Origin: Ahaetulla prasina | Lineage: Eukaryota > Chordata > Lepidosauria > Squamata > Colubridae | Assembly (NCBI RefSeq): GCF_028640845.1 | Contig: NC_080544.1 | Span: forward strand, 55,961,211 to 56,025,210 | Reading direction: 5' to 3' | DNA: 64,000 nt | Shown here: in pieces, positions 32,493 to 44,096 of the stretch | How the letters are laid out: each line of letters begins with the position of its first letter | Numbering within the stretch: the first letter of the stretch is position 1 | Made by a program: the position numbers and the translations under genes | The notes under the pieces: generated by a model | Told to the model about the DNA's origin: nothing | What the model saw: the letters and a program-made list of their open reading frames with translations, nothing else | Database searches by the model: none

Positions 32493-33429
32493 TCAAGAGC
32501 ATCCACAATTTTTTTTCTTATTTCATGTAATTCTTATACTTCCTAGATAAATCATTGTTTGCAAATCCCATTTTTGAGCTGTCCATTTTCTCTGACCCAA
32601 CACCTTTCTAGCCTTTATTCTATACAAGCGTTCAAGTATCATTTTGTTTTATAATTGCTTGTGAGATTTGTCACTCAGTTGACATAGCTATAAAAGAAGA
32701 AGTTGACTCTTCTTTTTATCATAAAACATTGTTTTTCACCAACTGTCAAAGAAGTGATGACTAAAGGCAGCACATACTAATGAATAGCTCTGATTGGTCT
32801 GATTTTGTGGCTTGCTTGTGGGGCATGTTATAGAAAATCAAATTACATTGTGTTATTTTGTCATTATATAAAAAAAACCTACTGTCTGTCTACAAAGTTA
32901 ATGAAATTCTTAATATTTGTGGGATAATCTTGAATCTAAAATAGCTGTTTTGAGGGTTCGCATGACTCATTACCATGTGACCCCCTCAAACAGCTATCTG
33001 TAAATTAATATTATCTCCCCTTTTTGCTTAGATTGTTTTTTGCTCAGTGAGATCTGAAATCTATTTTGATCAGCTTTTTAAAGGCATCATGATGTAATTT
33101 CCATATTAAGAAAAGGCCCAAAATGAAATCAATGATACTCCTAATGAGTATATTTTTCCTATTATTTAAATGGTTCTGCCATTTGTGTTCAACGATTCTT
33201 CCAAGAAACTCAGAATGTTGCAAGAGGTTCTTTTTCTATCTCAACCGTCACCATTGCTTTCCTAGGATAATCAGGAAAAGGAAATTTGGTTGACAGATAA
33301 TCACCAGCTATATCATATGACTTCTCTTATATTTTCTTGTATCCCAAATTAGAAAACAGTAGCTAGAAACATTCTAATTCCCATATTTGATAAACTGTAG
33401 TCCAAAGATATCAAATATTTGAGGTCATC
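32491..33429. other. Intronic sequence, nothing recognised
   Basis: AT-rich, no supported feature. Confidence 0.4.
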
Positions 33430-33725
33430 TTTCCTAGTGTGGCCTAAAACATTTAGATAAAACCCCCTGGACAACGTTCCTCCAGGCCTTTCTGTCCTCT
33501 ACCATCCTCTGGAGTCCATCTAAGCTTACGCCGACTGCTTCAGTGACTCCATCCAGCCACCTCATTCTCTGTTGTCCCCTCCTTCTTTTGCCCTCAATCT
33601 TTCCTAGCATTAGGCTCTTCTCCAGTGAGGCCTTCTTTCTCATTAAGCGGTCAAAGTATTTGAGTTTCATATTCAGGATCTGGCCTTCTAAAGAGCAGTC
33701 AGGGTTGATCTCCTCTAGGACAGAT
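33430..33725 (-). mobile_element. BovB (RTE) LINE ORF2 C-terminus
   Basis: The minus-strand frame reads LEGQILNMKLKYFDRLMRKK, SLEKSLMLGKIEGKRRRGQQ, RMRWLDGVTEAVGVSLDGLQ and DRKAWRNVVQGV. These are the conserved last ~90 residues of BovB ORF2 (K-x-YFG-LMR, LMLGKIEG-RRRGQQRMRWLD, DR-AW). The element is 5'-truncated and its end is followed by a (TAGA)n-like tract at 33722-33743. Confidence 0.9.
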
Positions 33726-33743
33726 AGATAAATAGATAGATAA

Positions 33744-34885
33744 AGTGTGTGTTTATATATCACATATAAACATACCTACAATGTTTTTCTTTAATATACA
33801 GTATTAAATGTCATTCAGTATTGTGATTACATGAATTATTTGACTATAAAAAAACTTTTTTTCAAAATAGGTCTTTTAAAACTTTTTTCCTATGATATAT
33901 TTATATTTCGTGCATCTCCATGCCTTTGAGCTATATTAAGAACTATTTCAGAAGAAGTGTCAAATTCTTATGCTAAGAAATATTAAAGGCACATTTTTCT
34001 AAAGACACTAGAGGAAGACCTCTTTTTTCTTCTTTTCAGATGTTACGCATATGATAATCTGACAAAAATTTGAAGTTCCCAAGGTTTCTGCACTGAGGTT
34101 TTATTACTAGGTAGATATAGATTGCTATCTTTTCCACAACCTTCTGGGTAATCCCCTTATACATTAGGTTTTCTGCTATATCCATTGTGAACAATTTGTT
34201 AAAAATCCTTATCTGGAACAAATATTGTGCCTGAATGTCAAAACTCAAAGCAATAAAGTAATTAATCCATATCATTTATCTTGTAATAATATATGGATTA
34301 ACTGTAATAATAGAAATTCTTCTTGAGTCAAATTATTTCTTTCTGGTTGTCTGTCTGTCTCTCTGTCTAGGAATAGATAAAGCTCGTGTGCACCATAGCA
34401 CATCTCTCTGACCACACTACTCCTATGTGCTGTATAAAACCTTCACAGCATCTCTTACACAACCCCATGCATCTTTCTTAACCAGTGCTGGCCCAATGTG
34501 GCTTCCATGACCTGGGGAACACCTGTTGTGCATACCCATGGATGCTCCTTGGCCCATGCTGAACACTGACCTGCACAACATCTCTTACATACTTTCAAGC
34601 TCTCCAAGCCATTTTTCCAAACTTGCATCACTCTACTTGGACAGCTTACCTGACCTTCACTGCACCTCTTATACACTTCTGTAACCTTCCCTGCATTGTC
34701 ACTTCTTTGTGCCTCCTTGATCCATATGTGCACTTCCTGACCCATGAATCATCTATTGCGTCTTTCCTGACCCGTACATCTTCCCTCCACACACACAGCA
34801 GCCATTTACCTTCTGATGGCCCTTGACTTACAATTTCCTGCTGGTTTTGCAACTGACTTTCTCCTTGCAAACTTACCACAAGCAA
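33744..34885. other. Intronic sequence, nothing recognised
   Basis: 34370-34830 is richer in C and CTG/CAT words and loosely repetitive (cctgacc, catctcttacac recurring at about 34449, 34579 and 34665), which may be an old minisatellite. No exon supported. Confidence 0.45.
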
Positions 34886-35475
34886 AGGGGGAGGAAAGGA
34901 TGGATGGATGGATGGATGATGCAAAGAAAGGATGAAATAAGGGAGGGAAGAGGAAAGGGGAAAAGGAAAAAAGGAAAGGATTAGGGAGGAAAGGAAGGAG
35001 GGAGATTAGGATGAAGGGATGAAGGGAGTGAGGGAATGAAGGAAGGGTGAAGGAGGGAGAGAGGAAAAATGAAGATTTTAAATGTTTTATGGCAGCATCC
35101 CATAAGGAAATTCAAAGGAAACTCAACAATCCACTGAAATTCATTTGTGTGGTATACATGAAAGATCTAATGTTCTGATTGTACTTGTTCATCTGTTCTT
35201 AGATAAACCATATCATAGACTATGAAAGAAAGGAAGGAAGGAAGGAAGGAAGGAAGGAAGGAAGGAAGGAAGGAAGGAAGGAAGGAAGGAAGGAAATAAA
35301 GAGGGAGGGATGGAGGAAGAAAGAGAAAAAGAAAGGTAGGAAGTAAGGGGGAAGAAAGAAAAAGAAAGAAAAAGAAAGAGAGAGAGAGAAAGAAAGAAAG
35401 AAAGAAGGAAGGAAGGAAGAAAGGAAGGAAGGAAGGAAGGAAAGAAAGAAAGGAAGGAAGGAAGGTAGGTGAGTA
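34886..35475. repeat. Polypurine tract with (GGAA)n and GGAT/GAAA arrays
   Basis: Purine-rich from 34886 to 35065, then a short mixed-sequence gap, then (GGAA)n at 35227-35295 and (GAAA/GGAA)n at 35340-35466. It has strong strand asymmetry. Confidence 0.9.
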
Positions 35476-36297
35476 AGTGGTGGTTTTTATAAAGACACCA
35501 GTTTTCTAAAGTGTCTTCAGACCTGGGACATGCATATCATTTTGAAATCATATTGCTTTCATTAAAAGACTTTTGTTGAACAATTTACACAGAATCATCA
35601 AAATTCTCTTCTTAATGTCTGCCATAATTTATGACAGCAATAAGCTATAAAGATTTATGATCAGAGGAAAAAGGAGCATTTATAGTGCTTTCCACGACAC
35701 TAGCAAGATCTGGATAAAATATTTTTATTCCACCAGACAACATTCCTCCTTAAATTGTTAGTTAATGTTAGTTAAACCAAGTTGATATCTTAAAGCCTTG
35801 ATTGAGCTAATATGAGATAAATTGCCATATAATTATCTCCTTGTGAACATTTAAAATTGATGCAGATTTGTGTGCAGATTTTTCAGCAATTCAACTACTA
35901 GCTTGCCTTGATTGGTCTTTTATTCATAGAGCATTGCCTTATATAGTGGCAGGCCTCTGATCTAGCTAGCATCCTTTGGACATAGCATGGCTTGACAAAC
36001 TGAGGCCTTTAGTTACAGGTTATGTAACTATTTTAACTGTGTTAAAAATTCATTCAATTCCTAACCCCATAAACTTACTCTTTTGGTATTTTATCTAATC
36101 TCCTTTAATGTCTTCTTAGATTTCATTTCATAAGGAATGAAAAAATTTTATTAGTTACAATTAGGAATTGGACCTCAGATATTTTAGTTTTAGACGAAAT
36201 GGCTAAAATTAAAAATGGAACAAATTGGCTTGTTTATATGTCATGTATATGTTGACCAAAGGGATTTGTCATGTTATATATAGTTATATACTGTAAA
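35476..36297. other. Intronic sequence, nothing recognised
   Basis: AT-rich spacer ending in the SINE flank ttatatactgtaaa (36284-36297). Confidence 0.4.
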
Positions 36298-36655
36298 GGG
36301 ACGTGGTGGCTCAGGGGCTAGGACATTGAGCTTGTCGATCGAAAGGTCGGCAGCTCAGCAGTTCGAATCCCTAGTGCTGCTATGTAACGGGGTGAGCTCC
36401 CGTTACCTGTCCCAGCTTCTGCCAACCTAGCAGTTTCGAAAGCATGTAAAAATGCAAGTAGAAAAAATAGGGACCATCTTTGATGAGAAGGTAACAGCTT
36501 TCCATGCGCCTTTGGCGTTGAATCATGCCGGCCAAATGACCACGGATACGTCTTCGGACAGCGCTGGCTCTTCGGCTTTGAAACGGAGATGAGCACCGCC
36601 CCCTAGAGTCAGCAACGACTAGCACGTATGTGCGCGGGGAACCTTTACCTTTACC
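36298..36655 (+). mobile_element. Sauria-type SINE, near full length
   Basis: tRNA-like head: ggtggctcaggggctaggac (A box), gagcttgtcgatcgaaaggt, then cagcagttcgaatccc (B box). The body includes ctgccaacctagcagtttcg, tgccggccaaatgaccacgg and gagatgagcaccgcccccta. The tail is ggaacctttacctttacc, the BovB-like end typical of squamate Sauria SINEs. Imperfect flanks are ttatatactgtaaa (36284) and ttatatagtaaa (36656). It is a strong lineage marker for Squamata. Confidence 0.9.
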
Positions 36656-39639
36656 TTATATAGTAAACAGTAAACCCCTGTTTGGGGGGAATAGAGAATG
36701 TTATTTAGGTGCTCTGGTGCTCGGCTATTTTTCTCAGCCAGCTATTGACTTGTTAGGAGTTATTAATGTATTTTTTTTTATTTTTTAAGAAATGATTTCA
36801 TAGTACTCTGAGACTATATTTATTTCTTATATATTACTCTGATGGGACCCTCATCATGTCAGGTGAGGGTCCCATTAGCTCTGGGTCCTGTGATGGGATT
36901 TGTGATGGGTCAGATGTGTCAAGTGAGGGACTTACAGTAGGCCTTGTGATGGGCCAGGTGTAAGTCAGCAGTGAGAGTCTTGTGATGGGTCTTGGTGAGG
37001 GTCATTGGGAGGTACTGGTTGGGGGGCTTGTGTGGGTTGGTTGAGGGTCAATGCTGTCTCTGATTGGCTGTGCAGTTGATTTGTGTAGCAAAAATCTAGG
37101 GATTAGGGTTCCCTAATCATGTGAACCCACCATCAGTTTTTTTATACAAACTCATAACAAATTATTATGAAAATCTAAGTTTCATCACAGCATCAAAATG
37201 GATTTTCTGATTCAAACTGTCATTTATTTAAGAAAGCTGACACTAGGTTATATGTGTGGAAAAGTTTTCATTATTCAACAGCTCTATGATAATATAGATG
37301 GCTTCTTCCTATATGGAAGTACATGAATGTTTCACCTTTGTCATGAAAAGCTTTGAAGCTATATGCCATCTCTCGCTCATTATAATTCAAGGCTATTCTT
37401 CAGTCCATGATGTTTTCCCATTTACCAACAGATGCTCTTTATTATATTCACTCTTTCCAGTGCTGTTTATTTATCTTGTGCTATTTATTAATTGGATGTT
37501 TGCTGTGTTCTGTTTCACTCTGGGTTTTTTTTTTAATAAATTGTGCTGCAATTTTGTAATCTGGCCACTAATTTGAAGCAATTTATGAAAATAGCAATTA
37601 ATTGGAAACCCTCTCTTTCATACATATACACAAATCATATTTACCTGAAAGTTTTCTTTGAAACTTTCTCTTTTCAACTGCCTTTGGTAATTATCACTAT
37701 ATTTAATTAGATGCAGTTGTTACAATTCTATGAGTAAAAATAATCTGCCAAAACAAGGGCAGATTGTTCATTTCACTTCAATATTGTCAGTCTTCTTAAA
37801 AACAACTATTTAAAATAGGAAGATAGGGCTGTGGCATGGCACTATGTTTCTAAATATCTTGTATCATCAACTTTTATTACTGGTAAGAAAATATGAAAAC
37901 CATATACTATTTTTGTTAAATTGGTCATTCTCAAACCATGTATTCAGCAAGCAGAATTCATTTAACAGTATACAGTGATATTGAAAACAGTAATTAAAGC
38001 CATTACTTTCATAGAACATTTGCCATGGACAACCACTTGCACCCACATTCAAAAGCGGAATTAACATATTCTCTGCTGCTTGAACTCTCTTAAAGAAAAG
38101 AGTTCATTTAAATGCCATTCTACCTAGACGTTAATTTTCTAGCTTGGACAGTCAAGAGATTAAAATTCTAAATTTCCCTATTTAATAAAGGTCTGTATTT
38201 TTTCTGTTTGAGAGAAAGAAACCCATCATAATCTACTAGTGCTGATTTTACCATAAATCTAGAGCAAACCTAAGTCTACTTACCCTTTATTTATCAAGCC
38301 TAGAAAGAAATGGTATCCAGATATGGGCTTACTCAATTTTTCTTTCAGACTGTTTCATTGCTCTTCATTATTATATTTCATGACTTTAAAGTAGGAGCCA
38401 GCGGAAAACAATCTTAGAACTAGATTATAGTTTTGGCTTCCCAATAGAAAATCATTGATTCCAGTAGCCTACCTAAAACCCTGAATAATATCTAGTTTTG
38501 TTTTAGTTTGCTGTAAAAATGTTGACTACAATGTATATGAGAAATCCCTTGCTTTTTAAATTTACCAATAGAATTAGTAATCATAAAACAGCTGCTGTTG
38601 AAAATGTGCCTATTCCCAAAATAGAGGTTGTGGAGATATGATTAGGTCCAAATTAGGGATATTCCACCCCTAATTTATCAAAGAGGGGAATAAATAGAGG
38701 GAGACAAATAGAAAAGAGGGGAGGTCAATACGTGGAGGAAGAATGTGTGGGGACTCAATTCCTTATGAAGAAAAGTCTGATTCGATACACAAAGAATTTA
38801 TCTCTGGTGCCTAAGCGCACAGTAATAAATCATAAATCATAAGATACAACCAACAAAGTGATAATCATAAGATACCAATAGAAATAGGTGAATAGAAGAA
38901 AAATGAGAAAGATAATAATAATACAACCCTACTACATGGTTAGATATCCTTAGACATAAGACAGTGCTATGGGAATTAGGTGTTTAATAGAGTGATGGCA
39001 TGGGATATTGTCTAGTTGTTTTGGCATGCAATGCCCAATAGCAGCATCCTGAGGGAGAAGTAACTATATGTCTTTATTTAAATATGACTTTATTTAAAAG
39101 GGTAAATACTGCATATGACTTTATTTGCTTGGAAACAGAAGAGATCCTCTTTCAGTGTTTTGCACTGCTGAAAAATGCATATGAACACACCTGTTCCTTC
39201 CCACCACTTCCAATGGTTTCTCCAAGAGACTGTTCCCCCCCCCACACTTTATTCTGCCAAATGGACAAATATTGATATGGGGGAGGAAAGCTGTCTTCTA
39301 GGATAAGTTGAAGCAGGGAAATAAAAAACTTTCTAAAATGTCAGCATGGTTTTATAGGTTTAGTGCTTCCATTATCTTCCATTCCAGTCATAAAAGTAGA
39401 CTTTTAGAGCAGACATAATATCCTTATTATTATGACTATAAGATTTCATTCTGAATTCAGAGATTTGAAAACAACCTCATTTGACTTGGTCTGATATGCT
39501 TCCTATTTGTATTGTGAGCCAAATCTGAGATGATGTTTGGTGATTCAGACTCAAATATCTCAGAGTTGAATAGAAGATTCATGTGAGGTAGGCATTTAAT
39601 AAGCAAGCAAACAAGCAAACAAACAAACAAATAAAATAC
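36656..39639. other. Intronic sequence; a loosely repetitive TGATGGG-rich stretch at 36838-37065
   Basis: 36838-37065 contains many variants of tgatgggtca, gtgagggtc and gtgatggg, a degenerate minisatellite-like patch. The remainder is AT-rich and unremarkable. Frames 37298-37576 and 39084-39275 have no domain. Confidence 0.45.
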
Positions 39640-40305
39640 GAGTGCAATAGCACTTAGACCGGTTCAGACCAGATCTCCTGATGTAGTAGCGATGGCGGCC
39701 GGTGGTTTAGAGAACTGGTAGCAAAAAATCCCTGCCCCCCCATGCCCAGCTGAGCCGCCCATGATCATCAGAGGGTTTTTTTTTTTAACTTTTAAAAGCA
39801 TTTTTTCTTTGGCCAAAAAAATGCTTTTTAAAGTTAAAAAAAGCCTCTGACAATCGTGCTGCTCAGCTGGGATCATCAGAGCCTTTTAAAAGCATTTTTT
39901 CTACAACCTCTTTGGCCGAAGAGGTTGTAAAAAAATGCTTTTAAAAGGCTCTGGCCTTTTAAAAGGCAACTCAGTTGGGATCACCAGAGCCTTTTAAAAC
40001 CATTTTTTCTACAACCTCTTTGGCTGAAGAGGTTGTAGAAAAAATGCTTTTAAATGTAAAAAAAAAGTTGACCACGCCCACCCAGTCACATTACCCCCAA
40101 CCAAACCACGCCCATAGAACCAGTAGTAACAAATTTTACATTTCACCACTGACTTAGACATATACTGTCCCATAGCACTTTATAGCTCTCTGTCAGCACT
40201 TTATAATGTCAGTATATTGCCCCCAACAATCTGGTCCTCATTTTACTGACGTCGGAAGGATAGGAAGCTAAGTCAACTTTGACCAGTCAGGATCAATGAT
40301 ATCTG
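39640..40305 (-). mobile_element. Older SINE/LINE-tail repeat interrupted by a MITE
   Basis: Two parts, 39640-39659 (gagtgcaatagcacttagac) and 40160-40305 (atatactgtcccatagcact..ttgcccccaacaatctggtc..gaagctaagtcaac), read as one element split by 39660-40151. Its right part resembles the tgcccccaacaatctgggtc block of the tRNA SINEs here. Confidence 0.65.
39660..40151. mobile_element. Hairpin-rich hAT-like MITE
   Basis: 492 bp bounded by a perfect 8-bp duplication, acttagac (39652-39659 and 40152-40159). The right end CACCACTG is a typical hAT terminus; the left end (CGGTTCAG) matches it poorly. Inside are three successive long inverted repeats (39787-39841, 39879-39953, 39986-40055); the last two form a ~108-bp direct repeat. 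No coding capacity. Confidence 0.7.
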
Positions 40306-41188
40306 CAAGCACATCTTATGTTTTCTATTGAAGAAAGCTTGAATATATACATACTATATATATATATATTATATATATATATATAATAATATATATTTTA
40401 GAGAAATAAATTCAGGAAGTTTATATTTGCTTTCATACATGCATAGACAAAAACACAAACATTTGTTGTTTGGTGACATTTACAGAAACAGATCTGCCAA
40501 AATGTGAAGCAATTTTTCTGCCACTTACTCTGTCAGTGCTCTAAAAAGAATGTTTTTTTATAGATCTAAGAGAGTCCATAAAGCTGGAGTTAAGCTAACC
40601 ATTACACAAGACTTAGAGTAAATCATGTTTATTTGTTATCTCTTCATTTTTCTCCCCTTGCTCATATTAAAGAAGACTTTTTTCTTTTTACAGAAAGGTT
40701 ACCTTTTTGCGGCTTCTGAAACACTAAATTACTCACAGATATAAGAAAATGTTTAGATTTAGTTGTGATAATTTTAAGAAACTGCTACTTATTTTGCCCT
40801 GAGACCCACAGAAGTTCTTCAAAATATCTATTCCACTATAAATTTGGCATTCAGCCAAGTCCAATAAACATTACCACTAGGTAAATGTAAAAGTATATGC
40901 TTACAAACTTGTTTTTCAAATGTATGTCTGCTTTATTATTATTTTTTTGACAGTTGAGTATAAAATGAGTGTACTAGATATTTGGGGGGAGTTTGTTCAA
41001 TATATGCAATGCTTAATGTATAAATAAAACACAAATTACACATAGGAATAAATAGTAAAAATACTATTACTATTATATATAGTAAAAATACAATTAAAAT
41101 CAAAAGAAAATTAAAATTACAAGTTAAATAAAAAAAAATCCTGCTGCCAATTAAGAAATGGTGGTGGGGAATTAGTTTTTGTCATCTT
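40306..41188. other. Intronic sequence with a short AT-rich palindromic patch
   Basis: (TA)n-like, partly palindromic sequence at about 40348-40396. Otherwise nothing recognised. Confidence 0.45.
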
Positions 41189-42135
41189 TTTTTTTTTGTC
41201 ACAACAATGTACACAAGCATCAACATAAAATAACTACATATCATATAAGCATATATATGAGCAAAAGTATGCAATAACTATATTAATTTGATATAATGAA
41301 AGGAAACAATAGGACAGGAACGGTAGGCACTTTTGTGCTCTTATGCACACCCCTTATAGTTCTCTTAGGAATGGAGTGAGGTCAATAGTAGACAGTTTTT
41401 GGTTAAAGCTTTTGGGATTTTGAGAAGAGACCACAGAGTCAGGTAGTGTGTTCCAAGTGTTAATAACTCTGTTGCAGAAGTCATATTTTCTGTAATCAAG
41501 TTTGAAGCGGTTAACATTAAGTTTAAATCTATTGTTTGCTCTTGTATTATTGCGATTGAAGCTGAAGTAGTCTTCAACAGGAAGGACATTGCAATAGATG
41601 ATTCTATGAGTTAAGCACAGGTCTTGTCAGAGTCGGCGGAGTTCTAAGTTTTCTAAACCCAGGATTTCAAGTCTGGTGGCATAAGGTATTTTGTTGTTTT
41701 CAGAGGAATGGAGAACTCTTCTTGTAAAATATTTCTGGACATGTTCAATTGCGTTGATGTCAGAAATGTGGTATGGGTTCCAGACAGGTGAGCTGTATTC
41801 AAGAATAGGTCTAGCAAATATTTTGTATGCTCTGGTTAGTAGTGTAGAGTTTTTGGAAAAGAAGCTAAGCAAAATTAGGTTCACAACTCTTAGAGCCTTT
41901 TTTGCAATGTAGTTGCAGTGGGCTTTGGCACTTAGATCATTTGATATGAAAACTCCAAGGTCTTTAACAGGGTGGGGGGTCATCTGTAAGGTAATGTCCA
42001 TCAAGCTTGTACTTAGTATTTTGGTTCTTTTTTCCAATATGTAAGACTGAGCATTTGCTGGTTGAGATTTGGAGTTGCCAAGTTTTAGACCAATTGGATA
42101 CAAATTCTTAAGGTACTTAAAATACTGGTACAAAA
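41189..42135 (-). mobile_element. Rex1-like LINE 3' portion (R5)
   Basis: Minus strand. The main open block 42133-41627 encodes DLGVFISNDLSAKAHCNYIA, SKNSTLLTRAYKIFARPILE, NPYHISDINAIEHVQKYFTR and NKIPYATRLEILGLENLELR, followed by a stop and the last ~90 residues in another frame (41589-41365). The 3' UTR and end (tttgacaaaa-like; here ttttttttgtcacaacaatg on the plus strand) are at 41189-41364. This is the C-terminal half of a non-LTR reverse transcriptase, inactive. Confidence 0.85.
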
Positions 42136-44089
42136 AAAGCTAAAACATCTCCTTGGGTATAGGAAGTTTTTCCAGATAGTTCTAAACTACAACTCTCTTC
42201 CAGCAGCTACAGTTACATGACCACTAGTCAAAGATGCTAGCAGATGTACTTCAGGATTATCTGAAAGAGCCTAGATGTTGCTGAATTATAACTTGTTGCC
42301 CCCGTGTCATTTATTTTAGCCTTACATGAATGTAGCATTACTGGAATTGTAGTCAAAAATAAAACAGATCTGATTGAACTGTGATTCAACATTCAGAAAG
42401 AATGCATAGCACTACCAGATCCTACAGGCAAGTTCTTCCTTTACCTTCATACTTTGTTGTCATTTGCTTCTAAGTTACTAGACATATGAAGTCCCTCTGT
42501 ACGTAGCCTACTTTGCAGCAGGTGTTCTAAGTACACTGCTAACTTCATTGTAAAATGAATGTAAAATGGCCATGCTTGGCTTAGGTATGCATGGTCAGTG
42601 CCAAGGTTATTAACAAGACACTTGCCTAGGGTGATGCAGAGTTCATTATCTGTAGAACATTGTGAGGATGGGTGAACTGATGGCAAAGCAGCTGCTGAGT
42701 AGGATTTAACCCGGGGGGGGGGGATAGGGATTTATACAGACAGGGAGATCCATAGCTGCAGGAATTTCTACTCCATTTATTTTTATTAAGCCTCATAAAC
42801 ACTGAATCGTATATCCACCTCCACTGGGAGACTTGTTCATAGACTTATATGGCTCATTATATGATGTTCTTTTACACTATTCATCTTAAATGCCCTTGTT
42901 CTTAATAAGTTCCATTCCTCGTCCAAATTATGGATTTATAATCTATCCTGTTTTTTGTCATCTTACTACAGCCATGCTTTAAATCTTCTTAGGGATTATT
43001 AGACAATAGGCAATTAAATATTACTTGAAGGGGATCTCAAATCCCAGAAGATATCACAAAATGGGTGGAAACTAAAACTTCTTATATTTCTCAGTTGTTT
43101 CAGAGGATAATTGGGGTTATTCTCTTTTGAAATTGGTGCTCTCCTTATTTAAGGGTTGAAATAACATTTTCTTGTGTTTCCTGTTCCAAATACAACTGAT
43201 TTTTGAGAGCTAGAGGAGCCTCAGAAGCTTCCAGTTCCAAAATGCAAATCTATCAAACCCAAGATAGATTCTTCAAGTCATCCAAGGACTTACTGCACTG
43301 GTGAGAATGATCTAGGATTCAGAATAAGGATGACTTAACTACTGCTGTTTATGAAGCTGTAAATGTGTCTGTTTTTATGAATAAATGCACCACTTGCAGA
43401 TGTGCATTAATGTAGTTTGTACATTACAGCTTGTTCAGTTGGCAAATCATTTCCAATGCAGTGTGTATACTGTCATTCACATTGTCATTGTTTGTTGACC
43501 AAACAGCTTCTATTCTGCTACTGTCCTAGAAAATGGAAATGTTTGTAGGGACAACATTTAAAGCTTTTTTTTCTGTTTTGCCTTCAATTTAATAAACCAC
43601 TAGTACCTAGAATGGGCTGAGAAAGTAAGGTGAGGCTGAGGCAAGGCAGTTTTTTTAAAAAAGTGCCATTAATAATGGGATTTTTTCTAGTCTTGAAGTA
43701 TAGGAGAAATCAAAGGTTGTTATGTCTAATGCCACAGTTCCTCATCGCTTGCATATGCTGCCTTCTGAGTGTCAGCACTCCATTAAACAGAAACAGTCAT
43801 AATTTCAGAGTGTGATAGGTCTTACAAAAACAGTACTCAGCTGATTTTCTGTCAATTAAGTCAGCTGATTTTCTGCCATTATTTTACAAGAGTCCCACTG
43901 ACCAATGGCATGAAACTAGCCATAAATGGCTGCCATCATCATAAGATTTCATTATTTAAGTTTCTTAATAGGTATTAGTAGTAGGTATTCTGGCTATTAA
44001 TATTAATAGATACAGGATTATCACAATTGGCAGAAGTCTATTCCCTCAATCATACTAGTTCAGGAACTCTATATCTGCATAACAAATCT
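42136..44089. other. Intronic sequence, nothing recognised
   Basis: A G-run lies at 42714-42723. Frames 42447-42686 and 43630-43815 have no domain or splice support. Confidence 0.4.
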
Positions 44090-44096
44090 AGTTAAT

